In this document: positions 15,699 through 24,918 of the stretch, piece after piece | Position numbering within the stretch: position 1 is the stretch's first letter | Layout of the letters: each line of letters opens with the position of its first letter | Source of the DNA: Prevotella sp. ne3005 | Lineage (GTDB): Bacteria; Bacteroidota; Bacteroidia; Bacteroidales; Bacteroidaceae | Direction: 5' to 3' | Assembly (NCBI RefSeq): GCF_900110085.1 | Contig: NZ_FOCK01000006.1 | Location: forward strand, 124,001 to 188,000 | Length of the DNA: 64,000 bases | Program-made: the position numbers and the translations under genes | The notes under the pieces: generated by a model | Told to the model about the DNA's origin: nothing | What the model saw: only the letters and a program-made list of their open reading frames with translations | Databases searched by the model: none

Positions 15699-18600
15699 AT
15701 GGCAGATAGCAGTATTTCACTAAGACTCTTTATCCCAATAGGGGATAAGGACTTAATGCCCGTAGACAAAGATGGTAATAGCATAAACTCCCTGACAATG
15801 ACGAGTGGCTCCCCTGGTGAGGAGGGCTATATCAGTTGTGAGGCGACGGATGGCAAAGAGACGACTACTAAGAATTACAAGGTGAGCATCAAGGACATCG
15901 GCTTTCACAAAAAGATGTATAGCCCGAATGTCATTACCACTACGTTGCATATCACAGAGAAGACCACGCAGACGGCCAAAGAAGAGCCGCCCTCGAAGGC
16001 GGTGGTGGAAAGAGCGTTTTTGAACAAGAGAGTGGAGCTTTTTGCCAACAAGGACACTAATCTCTCGGTATGTAACGACTACTACATAGAGAGAATTGAG
16101 CCCCTCTACCTGAAGACAGAGCTCTACCTGAAGCTGACCATCTATAGCCCAGACTACCAGTTGACCATCGAAAAGGACTGCAAAGCATTTGTGGCCAAAA
16201 CACTGAGTAAGATCATATCGACTCAAAAGGACAACTATGTCCTGCCATACAACAATGGGGCAAAAGTGGCCATTAATCTGGAACCTGATTCCCCAAGACT
16301 GCAACATATCGTAAAAGGCGGGAAGGAGCACATCTTCCCCTATCTGGTGCAGTATAACGAGAGCTACTACGATTTCCTGAAACGTACTACCAACCGCTGG
16401 GGCGAGTTTCTCTATTACGAGGACGGACAGTTGCAGATAGGCTACGACAGCGACGCCAAGCCGACAATAGTGGACGATTACTACAGCCGCACCTATTGCG
16501 CCATCGACGCTTCCATGACAAAATCGGATGGCAGCAAGTTTCATCCACAGGCCACTGCCGACGAGAACATGCTGAATAATCCGATGACAAAGGACAAATT
16601 TGACATAGCAAAGGGCCTTATCAACTCGCTCGGTGACGACGATCTGAACCAGAGCAAGTATATCATGAGCAAGATCAGCTCCTTCTTCGGCAACGGCAAG
16701 CCGCTGGGCACCTGGGCCATCAACACGGTGATCGACGACCTCGTGGCATGGGGCATGGCAGAAAAAAGGTCTAAGGGTAAGAACGACATGTACAATAACA
16801 AGTATTTCAAGAGCGTAGTCCCTGAAACCACTGACAAGAATAATGAAGAAAATAACGAGTCCGAAAGCAAGGACAAGAATGTAATTGATGTAGCCGAAAA
16901 CCAATATAATGGCGACAAGACCAAGCTCAACCAGTTTTCCGAATTCAAACCGCTGCTCGATGCTACGGATTATGCCAACTTGCTGAAGATGGAGCTGACA
17001 GCCGGTCGCGACGCCATGGTCATCAACTTCCAGACCACCTACCCCAACCTGAAGCTGGGACAACAGATCCAGGTGGCTGGCGAAGACTATCTCGTGGTAG
17101 AGCTCAGGGGCTATCAGCCCAAAGAATTAACGACCTACTACGAGGCGACCTGCATATCGAAGGCAATGATGAGCTATACGAAAGAGGACAAGAAAAAGAA
17201 TATAGAGACCATCACGTATAAAGGTTTCTTCCCACCACTGCTGGAAACGGGACATGTGAGAAAAACGGAGCTACAGCACGCTGTGGTGACAGACGCCGAC
17301 GACCCGCTGCGCGCCAACCGTGTCAGAGTGAAGTTTGAGTGGCAGGGCGATGACGATGATGCTTCTCCATGGCTCGTGTTTGCCCAAAGTGCAGCCACAG
17401 ACGGTGCTGGTGTACACGGCCGACACTATAGTCAAGAGAAAGTACTGGTGGACTTCATCAACGGTAACATCGAGCGTCCATACGTGATTGGAGCCGTTTA
17501 CAAGAAGACGCCAACGCCACTGAGAACAGGCAGCATCACGATGATGAGTCCTGGAGGTAATGGCATGCGCGTCACCGACGGTACAGGTGCCGGCTATACG
17601 GCCTTCCTGGCCAGCATCACGCCAGGTATAAAAATGCTGCAGAGCATGTTCCCCGGCAGGGATCCCGTAGGCAATCTTTTCAATCTGAATGATGAAGAAA
17701 AGAAGGAGAGCAAGCGCTTCGAGGGTAGCACAGAGATTTGCGACTATTACGGTATCTACAGCATCAAGGGTTCTACCGACGGCCGTAACATCTCTATTAA
17801 GTCGCCCTGGGGCGATGTGAAGATCAACGCCTTTACGGGCATTTCCGTGAGTGCGCCAAACGGCGATATCAAGATTCAGGGTAAGAACGTGACCATCGAG
17901 GCCGGCAACAACCTGAAACTGATTTCAGGAACGAACATCAAGAACAAGTTCATCAGCCGCGGCAACGGCGACTGGAAGGAGGTAGGTGCATCGGTACTGG
18001 CTGATGTTTCGCTGATTGTGGGCAAAAAGATGCAAGAACTGGTTTTGAGAGTCATCGACCTGTCGCTGGTTCGAAGCATTCTCGAAGTGGGATTCAGACC
18101 GCAGGAGGGACTGCTGGAGATACAGTCGAACCGATTCCTGAAACTCGAAGCCGGCGGTGCCAAGGCTGGCTATCCACTGACATCTTATAGTAGCACCAAG
18201 AGTCTGGAGAAAGAATTTAAGGAGAAAGTGGCCGGCACATTTAAGATGAAGTCAGCTATCGTACAGATGATCCACAGTATCTCCCCCTGTGTAGACCATA
18301 TGATCAAGAATTACAGGGAGCTCTATAATGTATGTCTTAAAAAGAAGCATGAATTACAGCTCGCATTGGATTATTTGAAGGATGCTTCGAACGGTAAAGA
18401 TTATTACATAGGCCACAATGGAATAATACAATTATTATGGAATAAGGACACAAAGGAGATTAAGGAATCAGACTTAAAGTTCAATGAGGATAAGGTAGGT
18501 ATAGCTAATGATTCTGAGATAGATCTACATTGCAAGGAAAGAGCTCGTAATAGACTTAATTTTATGCATGATCATCCATTCGGTCCCAAGAATTATGTAG

Positions 18601-19676
18601 CTAGTGAAGAGGAAATCAGAAATCTCGTCCTCAAGAGGCGGAAGGAGGGCAGGAAGAAAGTCGTAGAGAAGGCCAATGCCCTATTGAAGAGCATCGATGA
18701 TCTGCGCCACTTGCGGTTGAAGAACTATCAGTCGTTCCAGGATATTTATTTCTTTAAAAGCTCGTTTAGCAAATTCGTGCCCAAGGACTATGTTGAATTA
18801 CTTACCAAGTGCTTTGACCCAGAAAAGCTCAAGAACATCAATATCTTCAGTCCACTGTTTGATCCCGGAAATAACGATGCTGTTAAGCAACTGAATGCAA
18901 ATGCCCTCAATAATTTAGTCGACAGTGAAAATAACATTCTGGCGTTTAAGCGCCAAGTGGCTTTGAATCTGTTGGAAGGATGGGGTATCAAGGCGTCCGA
19001 ACCAGTAGCCGCCAATAATCAACAGGGGAACAACGCCCCTCTCCAAGCTGCACAAGGCGCTGCACAAGGCGATGCACAGCAAGGCGCTGCACAGCAAGGC
19101 GCTGCACAAGCCAATGCCCAAGCCAATGCCCAAGCCAATGCCCAAGCCAATGCCCAAGCCCCAGTTCAAGCCAATGCACCAGTCAATGGTGCTAATCCCG
19201 CAGAAAAAAAGCTATTGACGCAAGAACAACTACTTGGAGTTTATTGGACTAGACTTCTCCAAGGCTTGACGACAGATGGTAAGATCATCGAGGGAGACAC
19301 TGGTTTCGTTAAGGATGTCTTATCTAGTATACCAAGAGCCATCGATTTCGACAGGCCCCGTAGGGAGTATTTCAGCTGGGGCAATGCTAAGGATGGTAAG
19401 ATTCTGTTCTCTGACAAGACCACCTATCAATTAGGAGGAGAGATGAATAAAGTCGTGGAGACGAAATATTCCGGAGGCAAGTTAAAAAAAGAAGATTTCG
19501 CGGCTGAAAACATAGAACAGAAGATTAGTGATTTCATGACCCCTATACGTGATGCTCTGGCTGGTCTCGGAAATGTGGTCCAACAGGCTAACGCCGTCAA
19601 TGACGAAAATCCTAACGCTAACAATGGTGCTGCTGGAGGTGCTGGAGGTAACGATGGTAATAACGATAATAATTAA
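15699..19676 (+). CDS. vgrG: VgrG (TssI), type VI secretion spike
   Basis: 1325 aa. The gp27-like base covers about residues 1-480. The OB-fold is around 540-620, with RANRVRVKFEWQ, SPWLVFAQS, HYSQEKVLVDFINGN and PYVIGAVY. A gp5-like needle (about 680-760) contains ISIKSPWGDVKI and DIKIQGKNVTIEAGNNL. The C-terminal ~550 residues extend beyond a normal VgrG: a helical region, an Ala/Gln/Asn repeat (about 1117-1165) and a polar tail ending in Gly/Asn repeats. Bacteroidota T6SS is subtype iii. No sheath, baseplate or ClpV gene lies in the window, so this is an orphan spike island serving a system elsewhere. Confidence 0.85.
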   Translation: MADSSISLRLFIPIGDKDLMPVDKDGNSINSLTMTSGSPGEEGYISCEATDGKETTTKNYKVSIKDIGFHKKMYSPNVITTTLHITEKTTQTAKEEPPSKAVVERAFLNKRVELFANKDTNLSVCNDYYIERIEPLYLKTELYLKLTIYSPDYQLTIEKDCKAFVAKTLSKIISTQKDNYVLPYNNGAKVAINLEPDSPRLQHIVKGGKEHIFPYLVQYNESYYDFLKRTTNRWGEFLYYEDGQLQIGYDSDAKPTIVDDYYSRTYCAIDASMTKSDGSKFHPQATADENMLNNPMTKDKFDIAKGLINSLGDDDLNQSKYIMSKISSFFGNGKPLGTWAINTVIDDLVAWGMAEKRSKGKNDMYNNKYFKSVVPETTDKNNEENNESESKDKNVIDVAENQYNGDKTKLNQFSEFKPLLDATDYANLLKMELTAGRDAMVINFQTTYPNLKLGQQIQVAGEDYLVVELRGYQPKELTTYYEATCISKAMMSYTKEDKKKNIETITYKGFFPPLLETGHVRKTELQHAVVTDADDPLRANRVRVKFEWQGDDDDASPWLVFAQSAATDGAGVHGRHYSQEKVLVDFINGNIERPYVIGAVYKKTPTPLRTGSITMMSPGGNGMRVTDGTGAGYTAFLASITPGIKMLQSMFPGRDPVGNLFNLNDEEKKESKRFEGSTEICDYYGIYSIKGSTDGRNISIKSPWGDVKINAFTGISVSAPNGDIKIQGKNVTIEAGNNLKLISGTNIKNKFISRGNGDWKEVGASVLADVSLIVGKKMQELVLRVIDLSLVRSILEVGFRPQEGLLEIQSNRFLKLEAGGAKAGYPLTSYSSTKSLEKEFKEKVAGTFKMKSAIVQMIHSISPCVDHMIKNYRELYNVCLKKKHELQLALDYLKDASNGKDYYIGHNGIIQLLWNKDTKEIKESDLKFNEDKVGIANDSEIDLHCKERARNRLNFMHDHPFGPKNYVASEEEIRNLVLKRRKEGRKKVVEKANALLKSIDDLRHLRLKNYQSFQDIYFFKSSFSKFVPKDYVELLTKCFDPEKLKNINIFSPLFDPGNNDAVKQLNANALNNLVDSENNILAFKRQVALNLLEGWGIKASEPVAANNQQGNNAPLQAAQGAAQGDAQQGAAQQGAAQANAQANAQANAQANAQAPVQANAPVNGANPAEKKLLTQEQLLGVYWTRLLQGLTTDGKIIEGDTGFVKDVLSSIPRAIDFDRPRREYFSWGNAKDGKILFSDKTTYQLGGEMNKVVETKYSGGKLKKEDFAAENIEQKISDFMTPIRDALAGLGNVVQQANAVNDENPNANNGAAGGAGGNDGNNDNN
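19048..19172. repeat. In-frame tandem repeat inside vgrG
   Basis: Two blocks of short tandem units: 15-bp GCTGCACAGCAAGGC-type units, then four to five copies of the 12-mer CAAGCCAATGCC. They encode Ala-Gln-Gly and Ala-Asn-Ala-Gln repeats, so copy-number changes would keep the frame. Confidence 0.8.
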
Positions 19677-19697
19677 TAATGGTGAGGAGGAATAATT

Positions 19698-21665
19698 ATG
19701 GCTGATTATATTTTTAGTGAATGGAAACAGACGCTGGACGAATTCCGGCAGAGTGTTCAGAAAGACTTGGAGGAGATTCACAAGCAGAAGGCTGAGGTTC
19801 AGCAGATCAAGACAGACATCTTTAATAAACTGGAAGGTGGTTGTTATTATCGTGACGATCAGCGCATCGTCATCTCCGCCCCGGAGATTATTATAGGCAA
19901 TGTGGATTACAGCGGCGACCTGTTGGGCTTTAAGGGCAAGGTCGTCGTAAAAGGCAGCGAGGTGGATCTTGAAGCTGCCGGTAGTCAGGGCGCCATTATC
20001 ACTCGCGCTCCCAGCATCCGACAGATAGCCGTTGATCCGGGCTGCGACGGACATGAGAATGTGGTTTGTGAGACCTCAGAGATAGTATCTCAGGCTTGCG
20101 ACATCGTGCTGCAGAGCGACGATGCCACCGATGTATTCTCACAGACTCCGGCTCCAGCAGGACGTGGCGGCATCCGTATTCATGCCACCAACAGCATGCA
20201 GTTAGAGGCGGCCGTATCTGCTGAACAACGCAAAGAAGAGATAGAAGAATCAGTGAGTCTGCTGGAGAAGCAGATCGGTGACTTAGAGAAGGAGGTAGAC
20301 ACCCAGAAAAAGGTTGTTGACAAATTCTTTGACAACATGCAGGCACTGCTGGAGGCTAAAGACAAGATCAACGAGTCAAGTGCCTTCACAGGGCGTCTGG
20401 TTGCCGATGAACTCCTGGGTATAAACGAGGATATGGACCATCTGCTACCCGCACTCTATCAGGCCACATCGAACTTTATCCATGCCGTATCGTGCCTGGC
20501 AGAAGCCAACCGCAAGAAGGGTGCATTAGAGAAAGAGAAGGATGCCATCAAGACGGGCGACGACTTTATTAATAACACCACAGGTGCCTCGATGACGATT
20601 GCCGCAGAAAGCATCAGCCTTTCCACCACTGATGGCGACGGCAACCTGCACACCAACGAGGATGCCGGTATCAGCGTGAGAACACCGTATATGGGTGTGA
20701 GTATGTTCGACGACAAGGGAGCACTCGTGGAAGGCAGTGCCCTCAACGTCAATACGGAAAACGTTTCGTTTAGCACCATCAAACCCTCGGACGATGGCAA
20801 ACAGTATCCTGCCACCGGCAGTGTTTCCTTCTTCTCGAAGGACATCTCATTAGCATCCATAGACTACGAGACCGAAGGCGACGGCAAGCCCTACACAGAG
20901 AAACAGCTGACGGCCGACGGCAAGGTGAGCATCACCGCCAAGACCGTAGAGGTATCGACAGCCGGACCTTCGAACATCAAGGTCGACGACCAGGGTAAGC
21001 TGACAGGTGGCGAATATAAGGCCGAGGGCGACGTGATCATCAAGACGAAGAACATGACCGTGGAAAGCCTCGACTACGAGGTGAAGGACGGCAAACTCGA
21101 GACCAAGGCACTGGCCAAGGACAGCAAGATTGCCGTACGCTCGGAAAAGATGGACTTCCTGGCCGCCGACACCGAAGGCAAGGCCACAGGCTCAATATCG
21201 ATGAACGCCAAGGCCATCGCCGTGAAGTCGATGGATGTAGACAAGGAGAAACTCACCGACGACAAGCTGGCCGCAGGCAGTTCGATGACCCTCGTATCAG
21301 AGAAGATGTACGTGGGCGCGAAGTCGAAGGACGTGAAGAGCAAGAAACTGCAGGCTGTCAGCGAAGAGATGGGACTCTTTGCCGACAAGACCTTCGAGGC
21401 CCAACAGGGCGACGGCAAGGCAGCACTCCAGCTCGATGGCGGCAACGCCAATGTGGGTGGCAGCAAAACGGGCGTCTTCGGCGATACGACCATCAACGGC
21501 AAGACCGAGATGAAGGGCGACCTGAAGGCACCGAAGGCCGTCATCGACAATATCGAGGCCAAGTCGTCGTTCAAGTCGACGAACATCAGCGACGGCATTG
21601 CCGTTCCCGGTGCTGGCGCTGCTGGCAAGCTGAGTGCGAAACTGAAAGCCGAAGATGTGGCGTGA
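19698..21665 (+). CDS. Repetitive spike/beta-helix protein linked to VgrG
   Basis: 655 aa, no signal peptide. Residues ~1-45 form a coiled coil. Residues 50-180 have short beta repeats like the VgrG needle (IVISAPEIIIGNVDYSG, then KVVVKGSEVDLEAAGSQGAI). Residues 180-290 are a long coiled coil, and 300-640 are many repeats of the type 'x-A-x-x-v-x-s' (GKVSITAKTVEVST, GDVIIKTKNMTVES, GSISMNAKAIAVKS) ending in a Gly/Ala tail. This suggests an elongated beta-helix that extends or caps the spike. It lies 21 bp after vgrG. Role inferred. Confidence 0.6.
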   Translation: MADYIFSEWKQTLDEFRQSVQKDLEEIHKQKAEVQQIKTDIFNKLEGGCYYRDDQRIVISAPEIIIGNVDYSGDLLGFKGKVVVKGSEVDLEAAGSQGAIITRAPSIRQIAVDPGCDGHENVVCETSEIVSQACDIVLQSDDATDVFSQTPAPAGRGGIRIHATNSMQLEAAVSAEQRKEEIEESVSLLEKQIGDLEKEVDTQKKVVDKFFDNMQALLEAKDKINESSAFTGRLVADELLGINEDMDHLLPALYQATSNFIHAVSCLAEANRKKGALEKEKDAIKTGDDFINNTTGASMTIAAESISLSTTDGDGNLHTNEDAGISVRTPYMGVSMFDDKGALVEGSALNVNTENVSFSTIKPSDDGKQYPATGSVSFFSKDISLASIDYETEGDGKPYTEKQLTADGKVSITAKTVEVSTAGPSNIKVDDQGKLTGGEYKAEGDVIIKTKNMTVESLDYEVKDGKLETKALAKDSKIAVRSEKMDFLAADTEGKATGSISMNAKAIAVKSMDVDKEKLTDDKLAAGSSMTLVSEKMYVGAKSKDVKSKKLQAVSEEMGLFADKTFEAQQGDGKAALQLDGGNANVGGSKTGVFGDTTINGKTEMKGDLKAPKAVIDNIEAKSSFKSTNISDGIAVPGAGAAGKLSAKLKAEDVA

Positions 21666-21691
21666 TCATTAAAAATTAAAGATTAGAAGTT

Positions 21692-22405
21692 ATGAAAAGA
21701 GCTATCGTTAACGCGTACACAACGTTAGAAGAGAAATATTCAGGATTTGTAAACCAGCTGAACTACCGCTTGATGAACCTGTGTATCAAGGCTGAGGAGG
21801 CATCCTTACTGCCCATCAAGGTTGATGTGGACGGTTCGTTGGCCAATCTGGAGGATGTGGCTACCCTGGCCAAGAAAAACGACTACGAGTTTATCGTTGT
21901 GCCCAACTATACCGACGACATGGACAATATAGCACAGAGTATAGCCATGATGCATCCCGAGTTTAAGCAGACCTTTGACAAATGGGAGGTGGAATCGTTT
22001 AACCAGAAACAGGAAAAGGTCATGAGAAACGTGCCCTTTATTCAGCTGACAATGCCTGAGGTGAACGACGACCGCTACGACCTTCTGAAGGAGACCACCG
22101 ACCTGATCTACGATGACTGTAAGATACGTATGGAAACTGCCAAGGTCAAGGCTACTGGTGAAGTGGGAGGGGTGCTGGCCGGCATGACTGAAGACGAGAC
22201 CAACGAAGTGAAGGATGCCTTTGAGCAACTCTCGGAAGACTGGGAGTCGAAACGTGAGGCCATTTACCAACAAAAGATTGAGGAAATCGACGAGGCCTAC
22301 AACAAGTGGCTCGGTAAGATGGGACAGCAGGAGATTGCCCGCATGGAGCAGGAGGATGCCATGGGAACCAACACCTTGACAAGCATGCGGATGAATAATG
22401 AATAA
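21692..22405 (+). CDS. Hypothetical protein of the VgrG locus, 237 aa
   Basis: Soluble acidic protein with a mixed N-terminal domain and a long charged helical C-terminus (MTEDETNEVKDAFEQLSEDW and on). No recognised family. It lies 26 bp after the beta-helix gene, so a role as chaperone or adaptor for loading the spike proteins is possible by position only. Confidence 0.6.
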   Translation: MKRAIVNAYTTLEEKYSGFVNQLNYRLMNLCIKAEEASLLPIKVDVDGSLANLEDVATLAKKNDYEFIVVPNYTDDMDNIAQSIAMMHPEFKQTFDKWEVESFNQKQEKVMRNVPFIQLTMPEVNDDRYDLLKETTDLIYDDCKIRMETAKVKATGEVGGVLAGMTEDETNEVKDAFEQLSEDWESKREAIYQQKIEEIDEAYNKWLGKMGQQEIARMEQEDAMGTNTLTSMRMNNE

Positions 22406-22431
22406 GGAATAATCATCAACTGATACATACA

Positions 22432-22737
22432 ATGGAATTAAGATTTACAGAACAGGCAGAAAGGCTTACCATTGCTTTCTGTGGTGACCTTGACAACGAG
22501 GCAGCACCAGAGGTGGAAAAGAAACTGACGCGCGTGTTTATGCAGGATGAGTACGATATCCTGTTGGACTGCACCGATCTGAGGTATATATCCTCAAAGG
22601 GCCTCCGATTGCTCGTAACGCTCTATAAGCACATTCGCGATACAGGGCACAAGGCTTTTATTTGTAAGATGAACAAAAATGTAAAGGAGGCTCTCGAGAT
22701 TGGCGGATTCCTGAATATCTACGAAGAGATAGAATGA
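22432..22737 (+). CDS. STAS-domain anti-sigma-factor antagonist
   Basis: 101-aa STAS protein. The phosphoacceptor loop reads DLRYISSKGLRLL with Ser54/Ser55 in the usual place. In partner switching, the dephosphorylated STAS protein binds the kinase/anti-sigma and releases the target. The next gene, which supplies both a PP2C phosphatase and a HATPase, overlaps it by 4 bp (ATGA), so translation is coupled. Confidence 0.85.
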   Translation: MELRFTEQAERLTIAFCGDLDNEAAPEVEKKLTRVFMQDEYDILLDCTDLRYISSKGLRLLVTLYKHIRDTGHKAFICKMNKNVKEALEIGGFLNIYEEIE

Positions 22738-24917
22738 GAAAAAGAAAGACCACCTCGCTCTCTCAAAAACTGACTCGGCGCATCTTGATAGCCCTGGCAC
22801 TGATGCTGGTGGTCATCAATGGCGGCATCTATTACATAGTAGATGCCGCCATGAGCCATTTAATCGAAAACACCTTCCGCAGTATGCTGGAGGTGGAGAG
22901 TCAGTCGCTGAGGATGCTGCTCAAAGATGTAGAGACTGTCACAGCAAACAGCATTGGAGAGGTGGAAACGAAGATAGAGGATCCAGAGGAGATTTCCGAA
23001 GCCTTGGCCAATGTATTGTCGACAAATCCGAAAATCAGGGGATTCTTTGTGGCCTTCGAGCCCGACTTCTTTCCTGACAAGGGCCGCTGGTTTGAGCCTT
23101 ATGCCGTGTGGCGCAACGGAAAAATAGAGAAGATGCAGGTGGGATCGGCCCAACACGACTATCTGAAAAGCGAATGGTATCAGGAGGGTATCAAAGCCAA
23201 GACAGGCTATTGGTCGGAGCCCTATCATGACAAGGATGGCGCACAGGAGACACTATGTACCTATGTGCAGCCGTTCTTCGACAAGCAAGGTAACAGAGTG
23301 GGTGTCTTTGGTGCCGACGTGTCGCTTGAATGGCTGCACCGGAAGCTGCGTAAGATAGATCTCGAGACCAACCAGGAACTCATTGGCCTGGATTTTGAGA
23401 AGGCCACCAAAGAAGGATCCTACACCTTTGTCATCGGCCAAAAGGGAAACTATATCTCCCACCCTAACAGGAGTTTTGTCCTGAACCGGAACTTCTTCGA
23501 TGACGTGAAGCAGACCAAAGACATGGAAGACGATCTGCTGATGGAGGAGATAGCAGCCAAGCAGGTAGGCTACAAAAAACTGAAGGTACGCGGCCAAGAG
23601 GCCTATGTATTCTATGCCCCAGTGAAGAAGACTGGATGGACCTTGGGCTTCGTGGTGCCAAAGACGGTGAGGAAACTGCCAGCCGTTCTGATGAGTGTGA
23701 TGATACTGGTGATGATGAGTCTGGGATTGTTCTTGGTCTATCTCATCTGCCGCATTACCATCAGACAATTGAAGATAGCTGCCGCTGAGAAGATGCAGAT
23801 AGAAAGTGAGCTCAACTTCGCCAACGGCATCCAGATGTCGATGTTGCCCAGCAACTTCCCTCAGCGCGACGACTTGAGCATCTATGGCAGTGTGAAACCC
23901 GCCAAAGCTGTGGGCGGTGACCTGTTCGATTTCTTTATCCGCGATGAAAAGCTCTTCTTTTGTATCGGCGATGTGGTGGGCAAAGGGGTCTCAGCCGCCA
24001 TGCTGATGACGGTAACCAAAAGCCTCTTCCGCGCCTATACCACCAATGAAGACAGTCCAGAGATTATCGTCACGCACATCAACGAGACGATGAGTGAGAG
24101 CAACGATGCGCAGATGTTTGTGACCATGTTTGTGGGTGTGCTCCATCTACCGTCCGGGCGGCTGCAATACTGTTCGGCAGGTCATGAGCCACCAATACTG
24201 GTCAACAAAGACGTTTTCCCCCTACCCTATGAACCCGCCTTCCCTGTGGGGACATTCGACGATACTATCTACAAGAATAAGGAAATCTGGATCAAGCCTA
24301 ACGATTTGTTGTTCCTCTTCACCGATGGTCTGAACGAAGCGGAGGACGAGTTTAAGCAGATGTTCAACAAGGAGCGCATCATCGATGTGATACATGATGC
24401 GATGGCCGAAGGCAACGTGTCGCCGGAATCATTGATACAAAGGATGACAGAGGCCGTGGAAGGCTTCGTGGGAGACGCTGTGCAGAGCGACGACCTGACG
24501 ATGCTGGCCATCAAACGGCTGATGCCTGACACCATCACACTGAAAGTCTCTGAATCGGCCTATCCCAGAATGAAGGAGTATCTGCTGGCTACCACCGACA
24601 AGGCCCATTTCGACGACCATCATGCCAACAGACTACGACTGGCGGTGGAAGAGGCCGTAGGCAACATCATCGACTACAGCGGTGCTACGGAAATGACCTT
24701 GAGTGCTGACATCAGCAATGGTCTGCTGAGCATAACCATCACCGACAACGGTAAGCCATTCAACCCGCTGGCAGCACCAGAACCCGATCTGGATATGCCC
24801 GTTGAAGATAGGGAGCCCGGAGGATTGGGCATCATGTATATGCGAAAGATGAGCGATGACCTCAGCTACCAGCGTACCGACCATCAAAACATTCTCAATA
24901 TCAAAATGCGAAAATAA
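22734..24917 (+). CDS. Cache-SpoIIE phosphatase fused to an RsbW-like HATPase
   Basis: Order: TM1 (about 17-38), extracytoplasmic Cache-like sensor (40-310), TM2 (about 315-342), a coiled linker, SpoIIE/PP2C domain (about 365-590) with AVGGDLFDFF, GDVVGKGVSAAML, TDGLNEAEDEF and QSDDLTML, then a HATPase_c_2 domain (about 600-727) with RLAVEEAVGNIIDYS, ITDNGKPFNP and GGLGIMYMRKM. It thus holds both the phosphatase and the kinase halves of a partner switch, acting on the STAS protein encoded just upstream. Linkage to the VgrG operon suggests control of secretion by an outside signal. The linkage is seen; the control is inferred. Confidence 0.85.
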   Translation: MRKRKTTSLSQKLTRRILIALALMLVVINGGIYYIVDAAMSHLIENTFRSMLEVESQSLRMLLKDVETVTANSIGEVETKIEDPEEISEALANVLSTNPKIRGFFVAFEPDFFPDKGRWFEPYAVWRNGKIEKMQVGSAQHDYLKSEWYQEGIKAKTGYWSEPYHDKDGAQETLCTYVQPFFDKQGNRVGVFGADVSLEWLHRKLRKIDLETNQELIGLDFEKATKEGSYTFVIGQKGNYISHPNRSFVLNRNFFDDVKQTKDMEDDLLMEEIAAKQVGYKKLKVRGQEAYVFYAPVKKTGWTLGFVVPKTVRKLPAVLMSVMILVMMSLGLFLVYLICRITIRQLKIAAAEKMQIESELNFANGIQMSMLPSNFPQRDDLSIYGSVKPAKAVGGDLFDFFIRDEKLFFCIGDVVGKGVSAAMLMTVTKSLFRAYTTNEDSPEIIVTHINETMSESNDAQMFVTMFVGVLHLPSGRLQYCSAGHEPPILVNKDVFPLPYEPAFPVGTFDDTIYKNKEIWIKPNDLLFLFTDGLNEAEDEFKQMFNKERIIDVIHDAMAEGNVSPESLIQRMTEAVEGFVGDAVQSDDLTMLAIKRLMPDTITLKVSESAYPRMKEYLLATTDKAHFDDHHANRLRLAVEEAVGNIIDYSGATEMTLSADISNGLLSITITDNGKPFNPLAAPEPDLDMPVEDREPGGLGIMYMRKMSDDLSYQRTDHQNILNIKMRK

Positions 24918-24918
24918 A

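Noticed and set aside
15753..17063. 436-codon minus-strand frame under vgrG
   Set aside because: Long only because of base composition; the plus frame carries all VgrG motifs.
15699..24917. Complete type VI secretion system
   Set aside because: Only the spike and associated proteins are here; no TssB/C sheath, TssK/F/G baseplate, Hcp or ClpV gene is in the window.
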